Origin: JANSYL01 sp963921255
GTDB taxonomy: Bacteria; Pseudomonadota; Alphaproteobacteria; Rhodobacterales; Rhodobacteraceae
Direction: 5' to 3'
Assembly (NCBI GenBank): GCA_963921255.3
Contig: CAWUEW020000003.1
Span: 744,001-808,000 of the forward strand
Length of the DNA stretch: 64,000 bases
In this document: positions 9,342 through 18,606 of the stretch, in pieces
How positions within the stretch are numbered: the stretch's first letter is position 1
Layout: each line of letters begins with the position of its first letter
Translations under genes and position numbers: made by a program
Notes under the pieces: model-generated
What the model was told of the DNA's origin: nothing
Database searches by the model: none
What the model saw: only the letters and a program-made list of their open reading frames with translations

Positions 9342-10259
9342 CTACCCGCGACGCAACGCCGGCAATCCCAGAATCTGGGCCGCCTCGGATGGCGTGGCGA
9401 TGGGGCGTCCCATGTTGGCGCACAGCGCCGTGGCCTTTTCGACCTCGGCGAGATTGCTTTCGGCATCCATGTGGTCTTCCAGTCCGACACGGAAATGCCC
9501 GCCGCGCTCCAGCGCGAGTTCCGCAAGCGGGGTGTCAAAGATATTGCCGCCCAACACACCGACCGACCAAATCAGGTCCAGTCCGTCCAACATCGCCAGG
9601 TACAGGTCGAGCGCTTCACGAATGGGCGGCGGGAAGCACAAGCCCCGCTTGTCAGGATCGGGCGTGTCGCTCAGCAAGCTCCCGCCGCCGAAATAAAGGT
9701 TCACGCGCGATCCCTTGGGCAACGTCCCAAGCTGCGCTGCGGCCCGAATTGTGTGCAGCCAGCCTGGTTCGAAGACGGAAACGGCCGCACCCAGACCGAC
9801 CTCGTCGCAGATCTGCCGGACGAGGCGAATGTCCTCGGGCGAATTCACATAGGCCCCGCCGCGCGATGGCAGGCCAGAGGCGTCCGTTTCGCCAATGAAG
9901 GCGGCCCCCGGATCGTAAAGCGCCATACGGATCAGGCCCTGACGACCCAAAATCCGGAAATGGCCGCACTTATGTTCCGGTGTGTAGGCCACGTCGGCCC
10001 CAAAGACGGTGTTGATCGTCGGATACAAAACCGCGTCGGGCACCGCATCGAGGATCGGGCCATACGCCTGGGCGTAGTCCTCGGCGACGACTTGCGCATC
10101 CGGCGTGCGCGCCGCGCAATGGGAATGGGCCACCGATGCACCGGCCTTCAGGCATGCCAGAATGTCGCTTGCCACCTCAGGCGCCGCGATCGGGACCGCC
10201 GGATTGCGCGTGCGTGTGGTCATGCCGTTGACCGCCACTTCCAGGATCACCGGTGTCAT
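9342..10259 (-). CDS. BKACE family beta-keto acid cleavage enzyme (3-keto-5-aminohexanoate cleavage-like)
   Basis: This 305-aa TIM-barrel protein belongs to the BKACE (formerly DUF849) family, which uses zinc and acetyl-CoA to convert a beta-keto acid into acetoacetate and a new CoA thioester. The zinc-binding HxH appears as HSH (His45, His47), and a GGGSLLSDTP region and C-terminal EDHMDAESN match the family. GGGGGAA precedes ATG 10259. It is a single gene divergent from an AraC regulator, and differs clearly from the second BKACE at 24509-25438, so it probably acts on a different substrate. Confidence 0.85.
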   Translation of the reverse strand: MTPVILEVAVNGMTTRTRNPAVPIAAPEVASDILACLKAGASVAHSHCAARTPDAQVVAEDYAQAYGPILDAVPDAVLYPTINTVFGADVAYTPEHKCGHFRILGRQGLIRMALYDPGAAFIGETDASGLPSRGGAYVNSPEDIRLVRQICDEVGLGAAVSVFEPGWLHTIRAAAQLGTLPKGSRVNLYFGGGSLLSDTPDPDKRGLCFPPPIREALDLYLAMLDGLDLIWSVGVLGGNIFDTPLAELALERGGHFRVGLEDHMDAESNLAEVEKATALCANMGRPIATPSEAAQILGLPALRRG

Positions 10260-10516
10260 GTGTTTCCCCCTTGTCGTTCAAATGGGCCGGCCCGGGCTGC
10301 GCCGCGTGTCCATTTGGCTGTCGATGCCCGAAACGCTAAGGGGGCAGCGGACGCCCTTCAAGCTTTGGGCGCGCGCGTGGAAGGTCGCCCGGGGCGCACC
10401 ACGAATGTTGCAATTCGCGCCAAATATATTGCTTGATGCGCCAAATCGGCAGGTTGGCATAGCGATCGCTGCCGCCATGCACACATAACATGCGTGCAGA
10501 CCAGGGGAGCCCCACC

Positions 10517-11530
10517 ATGCCAGGCCAGTATCCGATCGGGATATATTTCGAACAGATGCGCACGCTTGTCGGGGTCGACCCCGAACGCGTCCTGCGTCGC
10601 GTCGGCCTGTCGCCTGCCTTGGTCGAGGACACGAACCTGACCGTCACCGCGGACGTCTATCTCCGTATCTGGAGCGCCGTCGCGGCCGAAGCGGACCGAC
10701 CCGGCATGGAGATGGAATTGGCGCTGGCCTATGCGCACGGTCCATTCCTACCCCCGGTGTTTGCCTTTTCCTGCGCGGAGACGCTGGCGCTCGGGTTGCA
10801 GCGGTTGGCGGATTTCAAACCATTGATCGGGCCAATGACGATCGAGGTGACCCGGTCTGCGGACGGTCTGCGGGTGGACATGCGCCCCTCCGATCCGAAC
10901 CTTGTCATCCCCCCGAGCATGGGGCTGTTCGAGATCCTTTACATCACCGAATGCGCGCGGTGTTTTACCGGTGTCCCTGTCGTGCCCGTCCAATCAACCC
11001 TTCCCGGACCCTTTGTGGTTGAACCGGAGATCGCCGCATTCCTCGGACATACCCCCCAGGTCTCGACCGTCTTGAGCCTCACCTTCGCGTCGGAGGATGC
11101 CGATCGCCCGCTCATCACGCGGAGCGCGTCGCTTTGGGCCACGTTGGAGCCCGGGCTGCAGGATCAGTTGGAGGCTCGGCTTGGAACACAGACAATGTCG
11201 GCCCGGATCAAACGCACCCTGACCGAAGCGTTGCCCGGGGGATCGACCACCATTGATGACATGGCCAAGCGGCTGAACATGTCCAAGCGCAGTCTCCAGC
11301 GGCGGTTGAACGAGGAAGGCACAAGTTTCCAAGAGGTGTTGAACGAAACCCGTTTTGAAATGTCGGACCTCTACCTGAGGGACGACGCCTTAAGCGTGCC
11401 CGAGATTTCCTATCTTCTGGGGTTTCGTGACACGTCGTCCTTCTTTCGCGCCTTCCAAGGCTGGACCGGGATGACGCCCGGCGACTACCGCGTGGCCAAG
11501 GACGCAGATGCCGGCGCGCATCTCCACTGA
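10517..11530 (+). CDS. AraC family transcriptional regulator
   Basis: This 337-aa protein has an N-terminal arabinose-binding-type domain (about residues 15-200) and an AraC helix-turn-helix region (about 235-325; MAKRLNMSKRSLQRRLNEEG, then ISYLLGFRDTSSFFRAFQGW). I prefer ATG 10517 with AGGGGAG upstream over ATG 10490. It is divergent from the BKACE gene, with a 257-bp shared upstream region in which I saw no clear operator, and it may control that gene. The SDR at 11692 follows in the same direction. Confidence 0.85.
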   Translation: MPGQYPIGIYFEQMRTLVGVDPERVLRRVGLSPALVEDTNLTVTADVYLRIWSAVAAEADRPGMEMELALAYAHGPFLPPVFAFSCAETLALGLQRLADFKPLIGPMTIEVTRSADGLRVDMRPSDPNLVIPPSMGLFEILYITECARCFTGVPVVPVQSTLPGPFVVEPEIAAFLGHTPQVSTVLSLTFASEDADRPLITRSASLWATLEPGLQDQLEARLGTQTMSARIKRTLTEALPGGSTTIDDMAKRLNMSKRSLQRRLNEEGTSFQEVLNETRFEMSDLYLRDDALSVPEISYLLGFRDTSSFFRAFQGWTGMTPGDYRVAKDADAGAHLH

Positions 11531-11691
11531 AACCGGCTCCCTCTCCGCGGTCGCGACAGGTGCCGCGTCCCAACCTCGTCAAGCGCGTCACCGAATTTGG
11601 CACGATCTGCAATCGACATGGCGCGAATTGAAATTGAGACGCCGCGGCGGGCCACTTACGTCTCTTCCACAACACTGAAAGGACCCTCCCC

Positions 11692-12513
11692 ATGGCAAAC
11701 ACCATCCTTATCACGGGCGCATCTTCCGGTATCGGCAAGGTCACCGCGAAGCTTTTCCACGACAAGGGCTGGAACGTCGTCGCAACGATGCGGACGCCCG
11801 AGAAAGAAGAAGACCTGACCACCCTCGAAAACGTGCTTGTCACCCGGCTTGATGTCACCGACGAGGCGTCGATTGCGCAGGCCGTTGCCGATGGCATCGC
11901 CCGGTTCGGACGCATTGACGTGCTCTTGAACAATGCGGGGTATGGCGCATACGGGCCGCTCGAAGCGTTCCCGATGGACAATGTCCGGCGCCAATTCGAG
12001 ACAAATGTCATCGGCCTGATCGCGACGACAAAGGCGGTTCTGCCGCATATGCGCGGCAACGGTGCCGGGACGATCGTTAACATTTCGTCGATTGGCGGCC
12101 AGATGACCTTCCCCTTGGGGGCGCTGTATCACGGCACCAAGTTCGCGGTGGAAGGCATCTCGGAGGCGATGCACTTCGAACTGGCCGCCGCCGGGATCAA
12201 GACCAAGATCGTTGAACCGGGCATGATTGCGACCGACTTTGGCGGGCGGTCGTTTGACTTCACCAATGACGAATCCATGACCGAGTACCAGCCGGTGGTG
12301 CAGGCGCTGTTTGGGGCCTGGGGCCAGAATGTTCAGGCCTCGGACCCGATCGTCGTGGCCGAGGTCATCTGGGCGGCGGTCACGGACGGCACGGACACGT
12401 TGCGCTACCGCGCCGGGGCGGATGCCGTCGAACTTCTCGACGACCGCAAGGCGCTGGATGACGCCACCTTCATCGGCGGCCTCAAGGCGCAGTTGGGTCT
12501 CGACGCGCTGTGA
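11692..12513 (+). CDS. Classical SDR family NAD(P)-dependent oxidoreductase
   Basis: This 273-aa protein has the cofactor motif TGASSGIG (residues 8-15), NNAG (80-83), catalytic Ser near 133 and YxxxK at Tyr146/Lys150. The extended C-terminus (PVVQALFGAWG onwards) matches retinol-dehydrogenase-like SDRs of unknown substrate. AAAGGA precedes the start. It may be co-regulated with the AraC gene 160 bp upstream. Confidence 0.85.
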   Translation: MANTILITGASSGIGKVTAKLFHDKGWNVVATMRTPEKEEDLTTLENVLVTRLDVTDEASIAQAVADGIARFGRIDVLLNNAGYGAYGPLEAFPMDNVRRQFETNVIGLIATTKAVLPHMRGNGAGTIVNISSIGGQMTFPLGALYHGTKFAVEGISEAMHFELAAAGIKTKIVEPGMIATDFGGRSFDFTNDESMTEYQPVVQALFGAWGQNVQASDPIVVAEVIWAAVTDGTDTLRYRAGADAVELLDDRKALDDATFIGGLKAQLGLDAL

Positions 12514-12553
12514 GGCCGGGACCGGACGGCCCCGGGCGCATGTGTGGGGCGCG

Positions 12554-13030
12554 CTAGGATGCGGGCATTCCGACGGGAAGCTTTCGGGATGCCTTCATCT
12601 CTTTCAACGACAGGTTGGAGCGAATGCTCGTGACCCCGGGCAGCCGGCGCAGGGTGTTGTCGACAAAGGCGCTGTAATCATCCAGATCCCGCGCCACGAC
12701 GACGAGGAGGAAGTCGTCGGCCCCGGTTGTGTTATGGCAACTCAGAATGTTTGGGGTCACATTGACGATCCGCTGGAATTCAGCCGTGGACGCCTGATCG
12801 TGCTCCGAGCAGCTGAGCTGAACAAAGGCCATCACGCCGAGGCCCAGTTTCCGCCGGTTCAAATTGGCTTGGTACCCCTCGATGATGCCGTCTTCTTCAA
12901 GACGCTTGAGCCGTCGCCAGCACGGCGTCTCGCTCAGGTTGAGGTGCTGTGCCAGCCGCGCGTTGGTGATCCGTCCGTCGTCCTGAACAAGATTAAGCAG
13001 CTGAACATTCACGGTGTCGAAATTCGACAT
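12554..13030 (-). CDS. Lrp/AsnC family transcriptional regulator
   Basis: This 158-aa protein is the normal length for the family. A helix-turn-helix occupies residues about 5-60 (NARLAQHLNLSETPCWRRLKRL) and an RAM ligand-binding domain residues about 70-145. It is divergent from the zinc alcohol dehydrogenase, with 139 bp between starts, and probably regulates it. Amino acids or related compounds are the usual effectors. The adjacent aminotransferase fits an amino-acid-linked role, but this is inference. Confidence 0.88.
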   Translation of the reverse strand: MSNFDTVNVQLLNLVQDDGRITNARLAQHLNLSETPCWRRLKRLEEDGIIEGYQANLNRRKLGLGVMAFVQLSCSEHDQASTAEFQRIVNVTPNILSCHNTTGADDFLLVVVARDLDDYSAFVDNTLRRLPGVTSIRSNLSLKEMKASRKLPVGMPAS

Positions 13031-13169
13031 GAGAAGAACCCTCTAATAATCCCCAAAACCGGGTTAGAACCACCTCAAAAATGGTAATACCACGGGTAGA
13101 AAAGCAAGGATTTTTCCTGTGGGTCTGGTATGATCACCCGATGATTGACCACAACCAAGGGCCTCTCTC

Positions 13170-14207
13170 ATGAAAGCGGTGCTGTTCGAAAAGTTCCAAG
13201 ACGCTCCTCGGATCGTCACGGTCGATGATCCAACGCCGGACGCCCACGGCATCGTCCTCAAGGTCGAAGCGACGGGCGTGTGCCGTAGCGATTGGCACGG
13301 CTGGATGGGCCACGACAGCGATATCGAGCTTCCGCATGTGCCGGGTCATGAATTTGCAGGCGTCGTCGCGGCCGTCGGTCAGGATGTTACGAACTGGAAA
13401 ATCGGCGACCGGGTCACCGTGCCGTTCATCTACGCGTGTGGCCATTGCGCCGAGTGCCACGCGGGTCACCAGCAAGTGTGCCTGCATCAGGAACAGCCGG
13501 GGTTCACCCAATGGGGCAGTTTCGCCGAGTATGTCACCGTCCGACAGGCGGACCTCAATGCCGTGCGCTTGCCGGAGAGCATGGAGTTCGCAACCGCCGC
13601 CAGTCTGGGCTGCCGCTTTGCCACGTCGTTCCGGGCCGTGATCGACCAGGGCCAGGTTCGGGCCGGGCAGTGGGTTGCGGTGCATGGCTGTGGCGGTGTC
13701 GGCCTGTCGGCCGTGATGATCGCCACGGCCGCCGGCGCCAACGTGATCGGGGTCGATCTCGACCCCGCCAAGCTTTCCACGGCCCGCGAACTGGGGGCCG
13801 TCGCCGCCATTGATGGTCGGGATACGGATGTGCCCGAGGCCATTCGCGACCTCACGCAGGGCGGGGCGCATGTGTCTCTGGATGCGCTCGGCCACCCCAC
13901 GACAATGACCAATTCCATTCTGTGCCTCCGCCCGCGCGGCAAACACGTCCAGGTGGGCTTGATGCTTGGGGAGCACGACGCCCCGGCAGTGCCGATGCCC
14001 CGGATCATCGGACAGGAAATCGAGATATTGGGCTCCCACGGGATGCAGGCGCACAGGTACGACGCCATGCTCGACATGATCGTCAGCGGCAAACTTGATC
14101 CGGCGCGGCTGGTCGGGGACAAGATCACCCTCGCCGAGGCCCCGGATGCGTTGATGAACATGGATCGGTTCCAGTCCGTCGGGGCAACGGTCATAACCCA
14201 GTTCTAG
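13170..14207 (+). CDS. Zinc-dependent alcohol dehydrogenase, MDR family
   Basis: This 345-aa protein has the catalytic-zinc Cys38 in GVCRSDWHGW, GHEFAGVV after it, and the structural-zinc pattern CGHCAECHAGHQQVC. The NAD-binding motif GCGGVGLSAVMIATAAGANV follows. Length and motifs fit class III-like zinc alcohol dehydrogenases; the substrate is unknown. It is divergent from an Lrp-type regulator and followed 92 bp later by an aminotransferase. The pair could convert an amino acid by an Ehrlich-like route (transamination and aldehyde reduction), though no decarboxylase is nearby. Confidence 0.88.
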   Translation: MKAVLFEKFQDAPRIVTVDDPTPDAHGIVLKVEATGVCRSDWHGWMGHDSDIELPHVPGHEFAGVVAAVGQDVTNWKIGDRVTVPFIYACGHCAECHAGHQQVCLHQEQPGFTQWGSFAEYVTVRQADLNAVRLPESMEFATAASLGCRFATSFRAVIDQGQVRAGQWVAVHGCGGVGLSAVMIATAAGANVIGVDLDPAKLSTARELGAVAAIDGRDTDVPEAIRDLTQGGAHVSLDALGHPTTMTNSILCLRPRGKHVQVGLMLGEHDAPAVPMPRIIGQEIEILGSHGMQAHRYDAMLDMIVSGKLDPARLVGDKITLAEAPDALMNMDRFQSVGATVITQF

Positions 14208-14299
14208 GGCAGATCGACGGGAAACCGGCCGCAGGGGCGGCCGGACCAGAAGCCTCTGGGCGGTGCACGCGGCACAGAAAACGGCGGGAGAGACAGAAA

Positions 14300-15484
14300 G
14301 TGTTCGAAAAGGTCGAGAGCTATCCGGTCGATCCCATCATGATCGGCGGTGAATATTTCGCGCGCGATCCGAGGGCCGACAAACTCGATCTGACGGTCGG
14401 GATTTATCAGGACGAATACGGGGCAACCCCGGTCCTCGAGGCCGTGAAACAGGCCGAACACCGCTTGTACGAAACACAGTCCAGCAAGTCCTACCTGGCG
14501 CTGACCGGGGACGCCGCCTACACCACGGCACTTGGCGCCGAGATTGTCGGCGCGGGGTTCGGCACTGACTGGGTGGCCGCCCAAACCGCGGGCGGGGCGG
14601 TTGCGTTGCGGGTCATGGCCGACCTGATTGCCCAGATCCCCGATGCCCCGACGGTGTGGCTCCAGACGCCAACCTACGGAAACTATGTGCCCATCCTGAC
14701 CGCCGCCGGCGCACGGTTCGCACATGTCCCGTACTATGACCGGATCAGTTGCCGCCTCACCTTCGACGCCATGCTCGATGGGTTGCAGGGGGCCAAGGCG
14801 GGCGATGTCTTCCTGTTTCAGGGCGTGTGCCACAATCCGACCGGGGCCGACATGTCCGCGGATCAGATCGAAGCGCTCCTGGATGTGTTGGAACAGCGCG
14901 GGATCGTGCCGTGGCTCGACCTTGCGTATTTGGGGTTCGCCGGCACCTTCGAGGAGGATTGCGCGGTGGCGCGCCGGATCGCGGAACGGTTTGAGGAATG
15001 CGTCATCTGCATCACCTTGTCGAAATCCTTTGGCATCTACCGGGATCGGGCGGGCGCGCTGTTTGTAAAGACCCGGGCGACCGATCGGGACCGGATGCAT
15101 CGGGCGGTCTCTGCCATCGTGCGGTCGGGGCCATCCCATGCACCCGATCATGGCCCATCCGTTGTTCGGACCATCCTCGAGGATGCCGACCTGCGCGCGT
15201 TGTGGCAGGCCGAGCTTGCGCAGATGCGGGCGCGTGTCGCCGACGTCCGGCGGGGCGTGGCGTTGGAAGAAGACGCTGCCTTTGCCACGCCCGTTCTGGG
15301 CTATGTCGCACAGCAATCGGGGATGTTCTCGCTCTTGCCGCTCACGGATGCACAAGAGGCGGACCTGACCCGCGATCACGGGATCCATGTGGTCCAGGGC
15401 GGCCGGGTCAATGTTGCGCGCCTGAAGCCCGACGACACCCGGAAACTGATCCGCGCCGTGCATGACGTGATGCGCGTTGAATAA
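14300..15484 (+). CDS. Class I aminotransferase, aromatic/aspartate type
   Basis: This 394-aa PLP enzyme of the AspC/TyrB family starts at GTG 14300 behind GGGAG. The PLP-binding lysine is Lys242 in TLSKSFGIYRDRAGAL, and the NPTGAD motif lies before it. Length is normal. It transfers amino groups between aspartate or aromatic amino acids and 2-oxoglutarate in the cytoplasm; which substrate is preferred cannot be decided. It ends at a strong hairpin and may be co-transcribed with the alcohol dehydrogenase upstream. Confidence 0.87.
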   Translation: MFEKVESYPVDPIMIGGEYFARDPRADKLDLTVGIYQDEYGATPVLEAVKQAEHRLYETQSSKSYLALTGDAAYTTALGAEIVGAGFGTDWVAAQTAGGAVALRVMADLIAQIPDAPTVWLQTPTYGNYVPILTAAGARFAHVPYYDRISCRLTFDAMLDGLQGAKAGDVFLFQGVCHNPTGADMSADQIEALLDVLEQRGIVPWLDLAYLGFAGTFEEDCAVARRIAERFEECVICITLSKSFGIYRDRAGALFVKTRATDRDRMHRAVSAIVRSGPSHAPDHGPSVVRTILEDADLRALWQAELAQMRARVADVRRGVALEEDAAFATPVLGYVAQQSGMFSLLPLTDAQEADLTRDHGIHVVQGGRVNVARLKPDDTRKLIRAVHDVMRVE

Positions 15485-15512
15485 CGGGCCGCGCTTGTGT
15501 TGGCGCGGCCCG
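15485..15512. terminator. Perfect 10-bp stem hairpin between convergent genes
   Basis: CGGGCCGCGC (15485-15494) and GCGCGGCCCG (15503-15512) are perfectly complementary around an 8-nt TTGTGTTG loop. The hairpin starts directly after the aminotransferase stop codon and 26 bp before the end of the convergent RND gene. It lacks a T-tract, but could slow transcription from both sides. Confidence 0.65.
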
Positions 15513-15537
15513 GCAAGATCAGCGGCGGCGTGGCTGT

Positions 15538-18500
15538 CTAGGCGGGGGTCGCCTCCGGGGTCTCCACCTTGGACGACCTGCCAAAGAACACGTCGTACAG
15601 CACCGGGGCCGCGACAAGCGTCAGGATGGACGCGAAGGCCAGACCGCCCATGATCGTCACCGCCATGGAGATGAAGAAGGCGTCCCCCAACAGGGGCACC
15701 ATCCCCAGAATGGTGGTGCTTGCCGCCAGCAGCACGGGCCGCAAACGCGATGTCGATGCCTCGACGATCGCCGGCCGCAACGCACCGCCCTGCGCCTTCA
15801 CGAGGTCGATCTCTTCGACCAGAACGATCCCGTTCTTGATCAGCATGCCCGACAGGCTCAACAGCCCCAAAAGCGCGGTAAACGTGAACGGCAGACCGGT
15901 GCCCAACAGGGCCAGAACTACGCCGTTCACCGACATCGGGACCAGGAGCCAGATGATCAGGGGCTGACGCAGCGCGTTGAACAAAAGCACCGAGATCAGC
16001 ACCATGATCAGAATGGTGATCGGCAACTGCGCCCCTAGGCTTTCATTCGCATTGCTGGAGTTTTCAAATTCGCCGCCCCATTCCATTTTGTATCCAACCG
16101 GCACGGTGATGGCTTCAACCGCGGCGCGGATCTGGGCGTGGACCTCGGCGGCGGTCCGTTCGGGCGGGATCGAGGCGCCGACCGTGATGGTGGGCAGGCG
16201 GTCGCGCCGCATGATCAGCGTGTCTTGCGCCTCGAGAGAGAACCCGTCGACGACCTGCTCCAGCGACAGAAGGGTTTCGCCATCCTGGGCGATGGTGATC
16301 TGGTCCAGCAGCCCGATGTCCGAGCCCGGGTCCAACCTGAGGATCAGTGGAATGGACCGGTCGTCCTCGCGGTAAGATCCCATACTTTCCCCCTCGGTGG
16401 CGAACCGAAGAAGTTGGGCGACATCATCGCGGCTGAGGCCCGCCGCCTGCGCGCGGTCGGTGTTGTAGTTGGGGCGCAAAACGAACTCCTGCTCGCGCCA
16501 GTCGATCCGCGGGTTCAGAATATCGGGCGACGCGTCCTGCATCGCGACAATGGCCTGGTCGGCCAGGTCGCGCAGAACCTCGCGATCCCCGCCCGAAAAG
16601 CGGACGGCAATGGGACTTCCGCCACCGGGCCCAAAAACCATGCGTTCGGTTCGGAACTCGGCCTCCGGGATGGCGCTGCGGGCGAATGTCTCATGGTCCG
16701 CCTGCAACGCCGGGATTTCTTCGAGGCTTGGGGTCCGAATGATCATATGACCGTAGGCCGGGTTCGTCGGTTCGCTGCTGTATGTCAGCAGAAACCGCGT
16801 CGCGCCCTGACCCGTGAAGCTGGAGACCGATACAACGTCCTCCCGTTCGGTCAGAAACGCCTCAAGAACCGCCATGCGCGCAGCCGTTTCTTCAATCGGC
16901 GTGCCTTGGCGCATGGTGAGATGGGTCAGGAAGATCGGCGTGTTGGAGTTCGGGAAGAACTGTTGGCGCACCTGACCGAACCCGACATAGCAGGCCGCGG
17001 TAACCGCAACGAGCATCACAAGGACCGCCCACCGGTATTTCAGGGCCTGGTGCAGTGTCGCGGCATAGGCGCGGAACACCGCCCCACTATAGGCATCCGT
17101 GGCGTCCGCGGTCCCGCGCTTGAAGGTGTAGTGCCCCAGAAGCGGCGTGACCGTGATGGCCAGAACCCAGGACAACAGCAGCGAAATGGCGATCACCGCA
17201 AACAGCGAGAACATGAACTCGCCGGTTGAATCCGGTGACAGCCCGATCCCCGCAAACGCCATGATGCCGATGACGGTCGCCCCGAGAAGCGGGATTTGGG
17301 TTTTTCCGGCGGCCTCTTCCGCTGCATCGCGGGATGATTTTCCACGCAACATGGCGATCTGCATCCCCTCGGCGACCACAATTGCATTGTCGACCAGCAT
17401 CCCCATCGCGATGATGAGGGCCCCAAGCGAAATACGCTCCATCTCGATGGAAAAGAGCGCCATGAACAAAAGCGTTCCAACCACCGTCAGCAGCAGCGTT
17501 GTGCCCACCACGATCGCGGCCCGTGGCCCCATGAAGATACCGAGGACCAAAACAACGATGCCCACTGACATCGCGAGGTTGACGAGGAACCCATTGGAGG
17601 ACTCGTCGACAACAATGTGCTGCTGGTAAATCGGGTGCAGGTCGACGCCATAGGGGATTTCCGGCAGCAATTCGGCCAGGCGTTCATCGACCGCGTTGCC
17701 AATCTCGACGATGTTTTCCGTGCTGAGGCCGGCGACCCCAAGCGTAAAGGCTTCTTCGCCATTGAAGCGGATGATCTGGTCCGGGTGATCCACGCGCCCC
17801 CGGCTGACGCTGGCGATGTCGATCAGGTTCAGCGTTTCGCCACCGACGCCGATGGTCAGCGAGGCGATTTCATTCACGCTGTCCGAGCCCTCGGGCGTCT
17901 GGATGCGCAGTCGCCCGCCGCCATCATCGACAACCGAGCCCGCGACCGCGACGGAATCTGCCGTGGCGATCGCTTCGACGATGGCCTGCGGATTGATGCC
18001 GAGATTGGCCGTGATGGCCATGTTCGGTTCGACGAAAATGGCCTCCTCCGGCAGGCCTGCAACATCGACATCCGCGACCCCGTCAACGGCCAGCAATTCG
18101 CGCCTGAGGAACGTCGCCAGTTGGTGCCGCTCGCCATCGGTCAGGCCGGGCGCGGTGACGGCAAAAAAGATGCCATACACATCGCCGAACCCGTCATCGA
18201 CAATCGGTGTGCGGGCCCCGTCGGGCAAGTTGCCGCTGGCCGCGCTGACACGCTCTCGCAATTCCGTCCAGATTTGGGGGAGTTCTTCGCCGGAATACGT
18301 GTCTTGCACCTCGACGTCGAGGCGCGACATCCCCGGCATGTTTCGGGATGTGACCCGGTGCACTTCGCCCATGCGTTGGATCGCGGCCTCGAGCGGTTCG
18401 GACACTTCGATCATCACTTCTTCGGCTGACGCACCGGGGTACTGCGTGATGACGACCGCCTGCTTGATGGTAAAGGCCGGATCTTCGAGACGCCCTAAAG

Positions 18501-18606
18501 ACGCAAACCCCCAAATCCCACCGAAGAGACAAATCAGGATCACCAACCACGTCAGTACAGGCTTTTCGATGGACCCACGGGCGATGGACAGACCGCCGGC
18601 GCTCAA
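15538..18606 (-). CDS. RND efflux pump inner-membrane permease
   Basis: This 1022-aa protein is a full-length RND transporter: a first helix at about 15-35, a large periplasmic loop, a central six-helix block, a second loop and a C-terminal helix block. The proton-relay region reads GMLVDNAIVVAE, with a single Asp rather than the Asp pair of AcrB. The start is TTG 18606, which overlaps the adaptor stop as TTGA; no closer ATG keeps the first helix. It pairs with the adaptor at 18603-19646. No outer-membrane channel gene is in the window, so TolC-type partners must come from elsewhere. Substrates unknown. Confidence 0.9.
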   Translation of the reverse strand: MSAGGLSIARGSIEKPVLTWLVILICLFGGIWGFASLGRLEDPAFTIKQAVVITQYPGASAEEVMIEVSEPLEAAIQRMGEVHRVTSRNMPGMSRLDVEVQDTYSGEELPQIWTELRERVSAASGNLPDGARTPIVDDGFGDVYGIFFAVTAPGLTDGERHQLATFLRRELLAVDGVADVDVAGLPEEAIFVEPNMAITANLGINPQAIVEAIATADSVAVAGSVVDDGGGRLRIQTPEGSDSVNEIASLTIGVGGETLNLIDIASVSRGRVDHPDQIIRFNGEEAFTLGVAGLSTENIVEIGNAVDERLAELLPEIPYGVDLHPIYQQHIVVDESSNGFLVNLAMSVGIVVLVLGIFMGPRAAIVVGTTLLLTVVGTLLFMALFSIEMERISLGALIIAMGMLVDNAIVVAEGMQIAMLRGKSSRDAAEEAAGKTQIPLLGATVIGIMAFAGIGLSPDSTGEFMFSLFAVIAISLLLSWVLAITVTPLLGHYTFKRGTADATDAYSGAVFRAYAATLHQALKYRWAVLVMLVAVTAACYVGFGQVRQQFFPNSNTPIFLTHLTMRQGTPIEETAARMAVLEAFLTEREDVVSVSSFTGQGATRFLLTYSSEPTNPAYGHMIIRTPSLEEIPALQADHETFARSAIPEAEFRTERMVFGPGGGSPIAVRFSGGDREVLRDLADQAIVAMQDASPDILNPRIDWREQEFVLRPNYNTDRAQAAGLSRDDVAQLLRFATEGESMGSYREDDRSIPLILRLDPGSDIGLLDQITIAQDGETLLSLEQVVDGFSLEAQDTLIMRRDRLPTITVGASIPPERTAAEVHAQIRAAVEAITVPVGYKMEWGGEFENSSNANESLGAQLPITILIMVLISVLLFNALRQPLIIWLLVPMSVNGVVLALLGTGLPFTFTALLGLLSLSGMLIKNGIVLVEEIDLVKAQGGALRPAIVEASTSRLRPVLLAASTTILGMVPLLGDAFFISMAVTIMGGLAFASILTLVAAPVLYDVFFGRSSKVETPEATPA

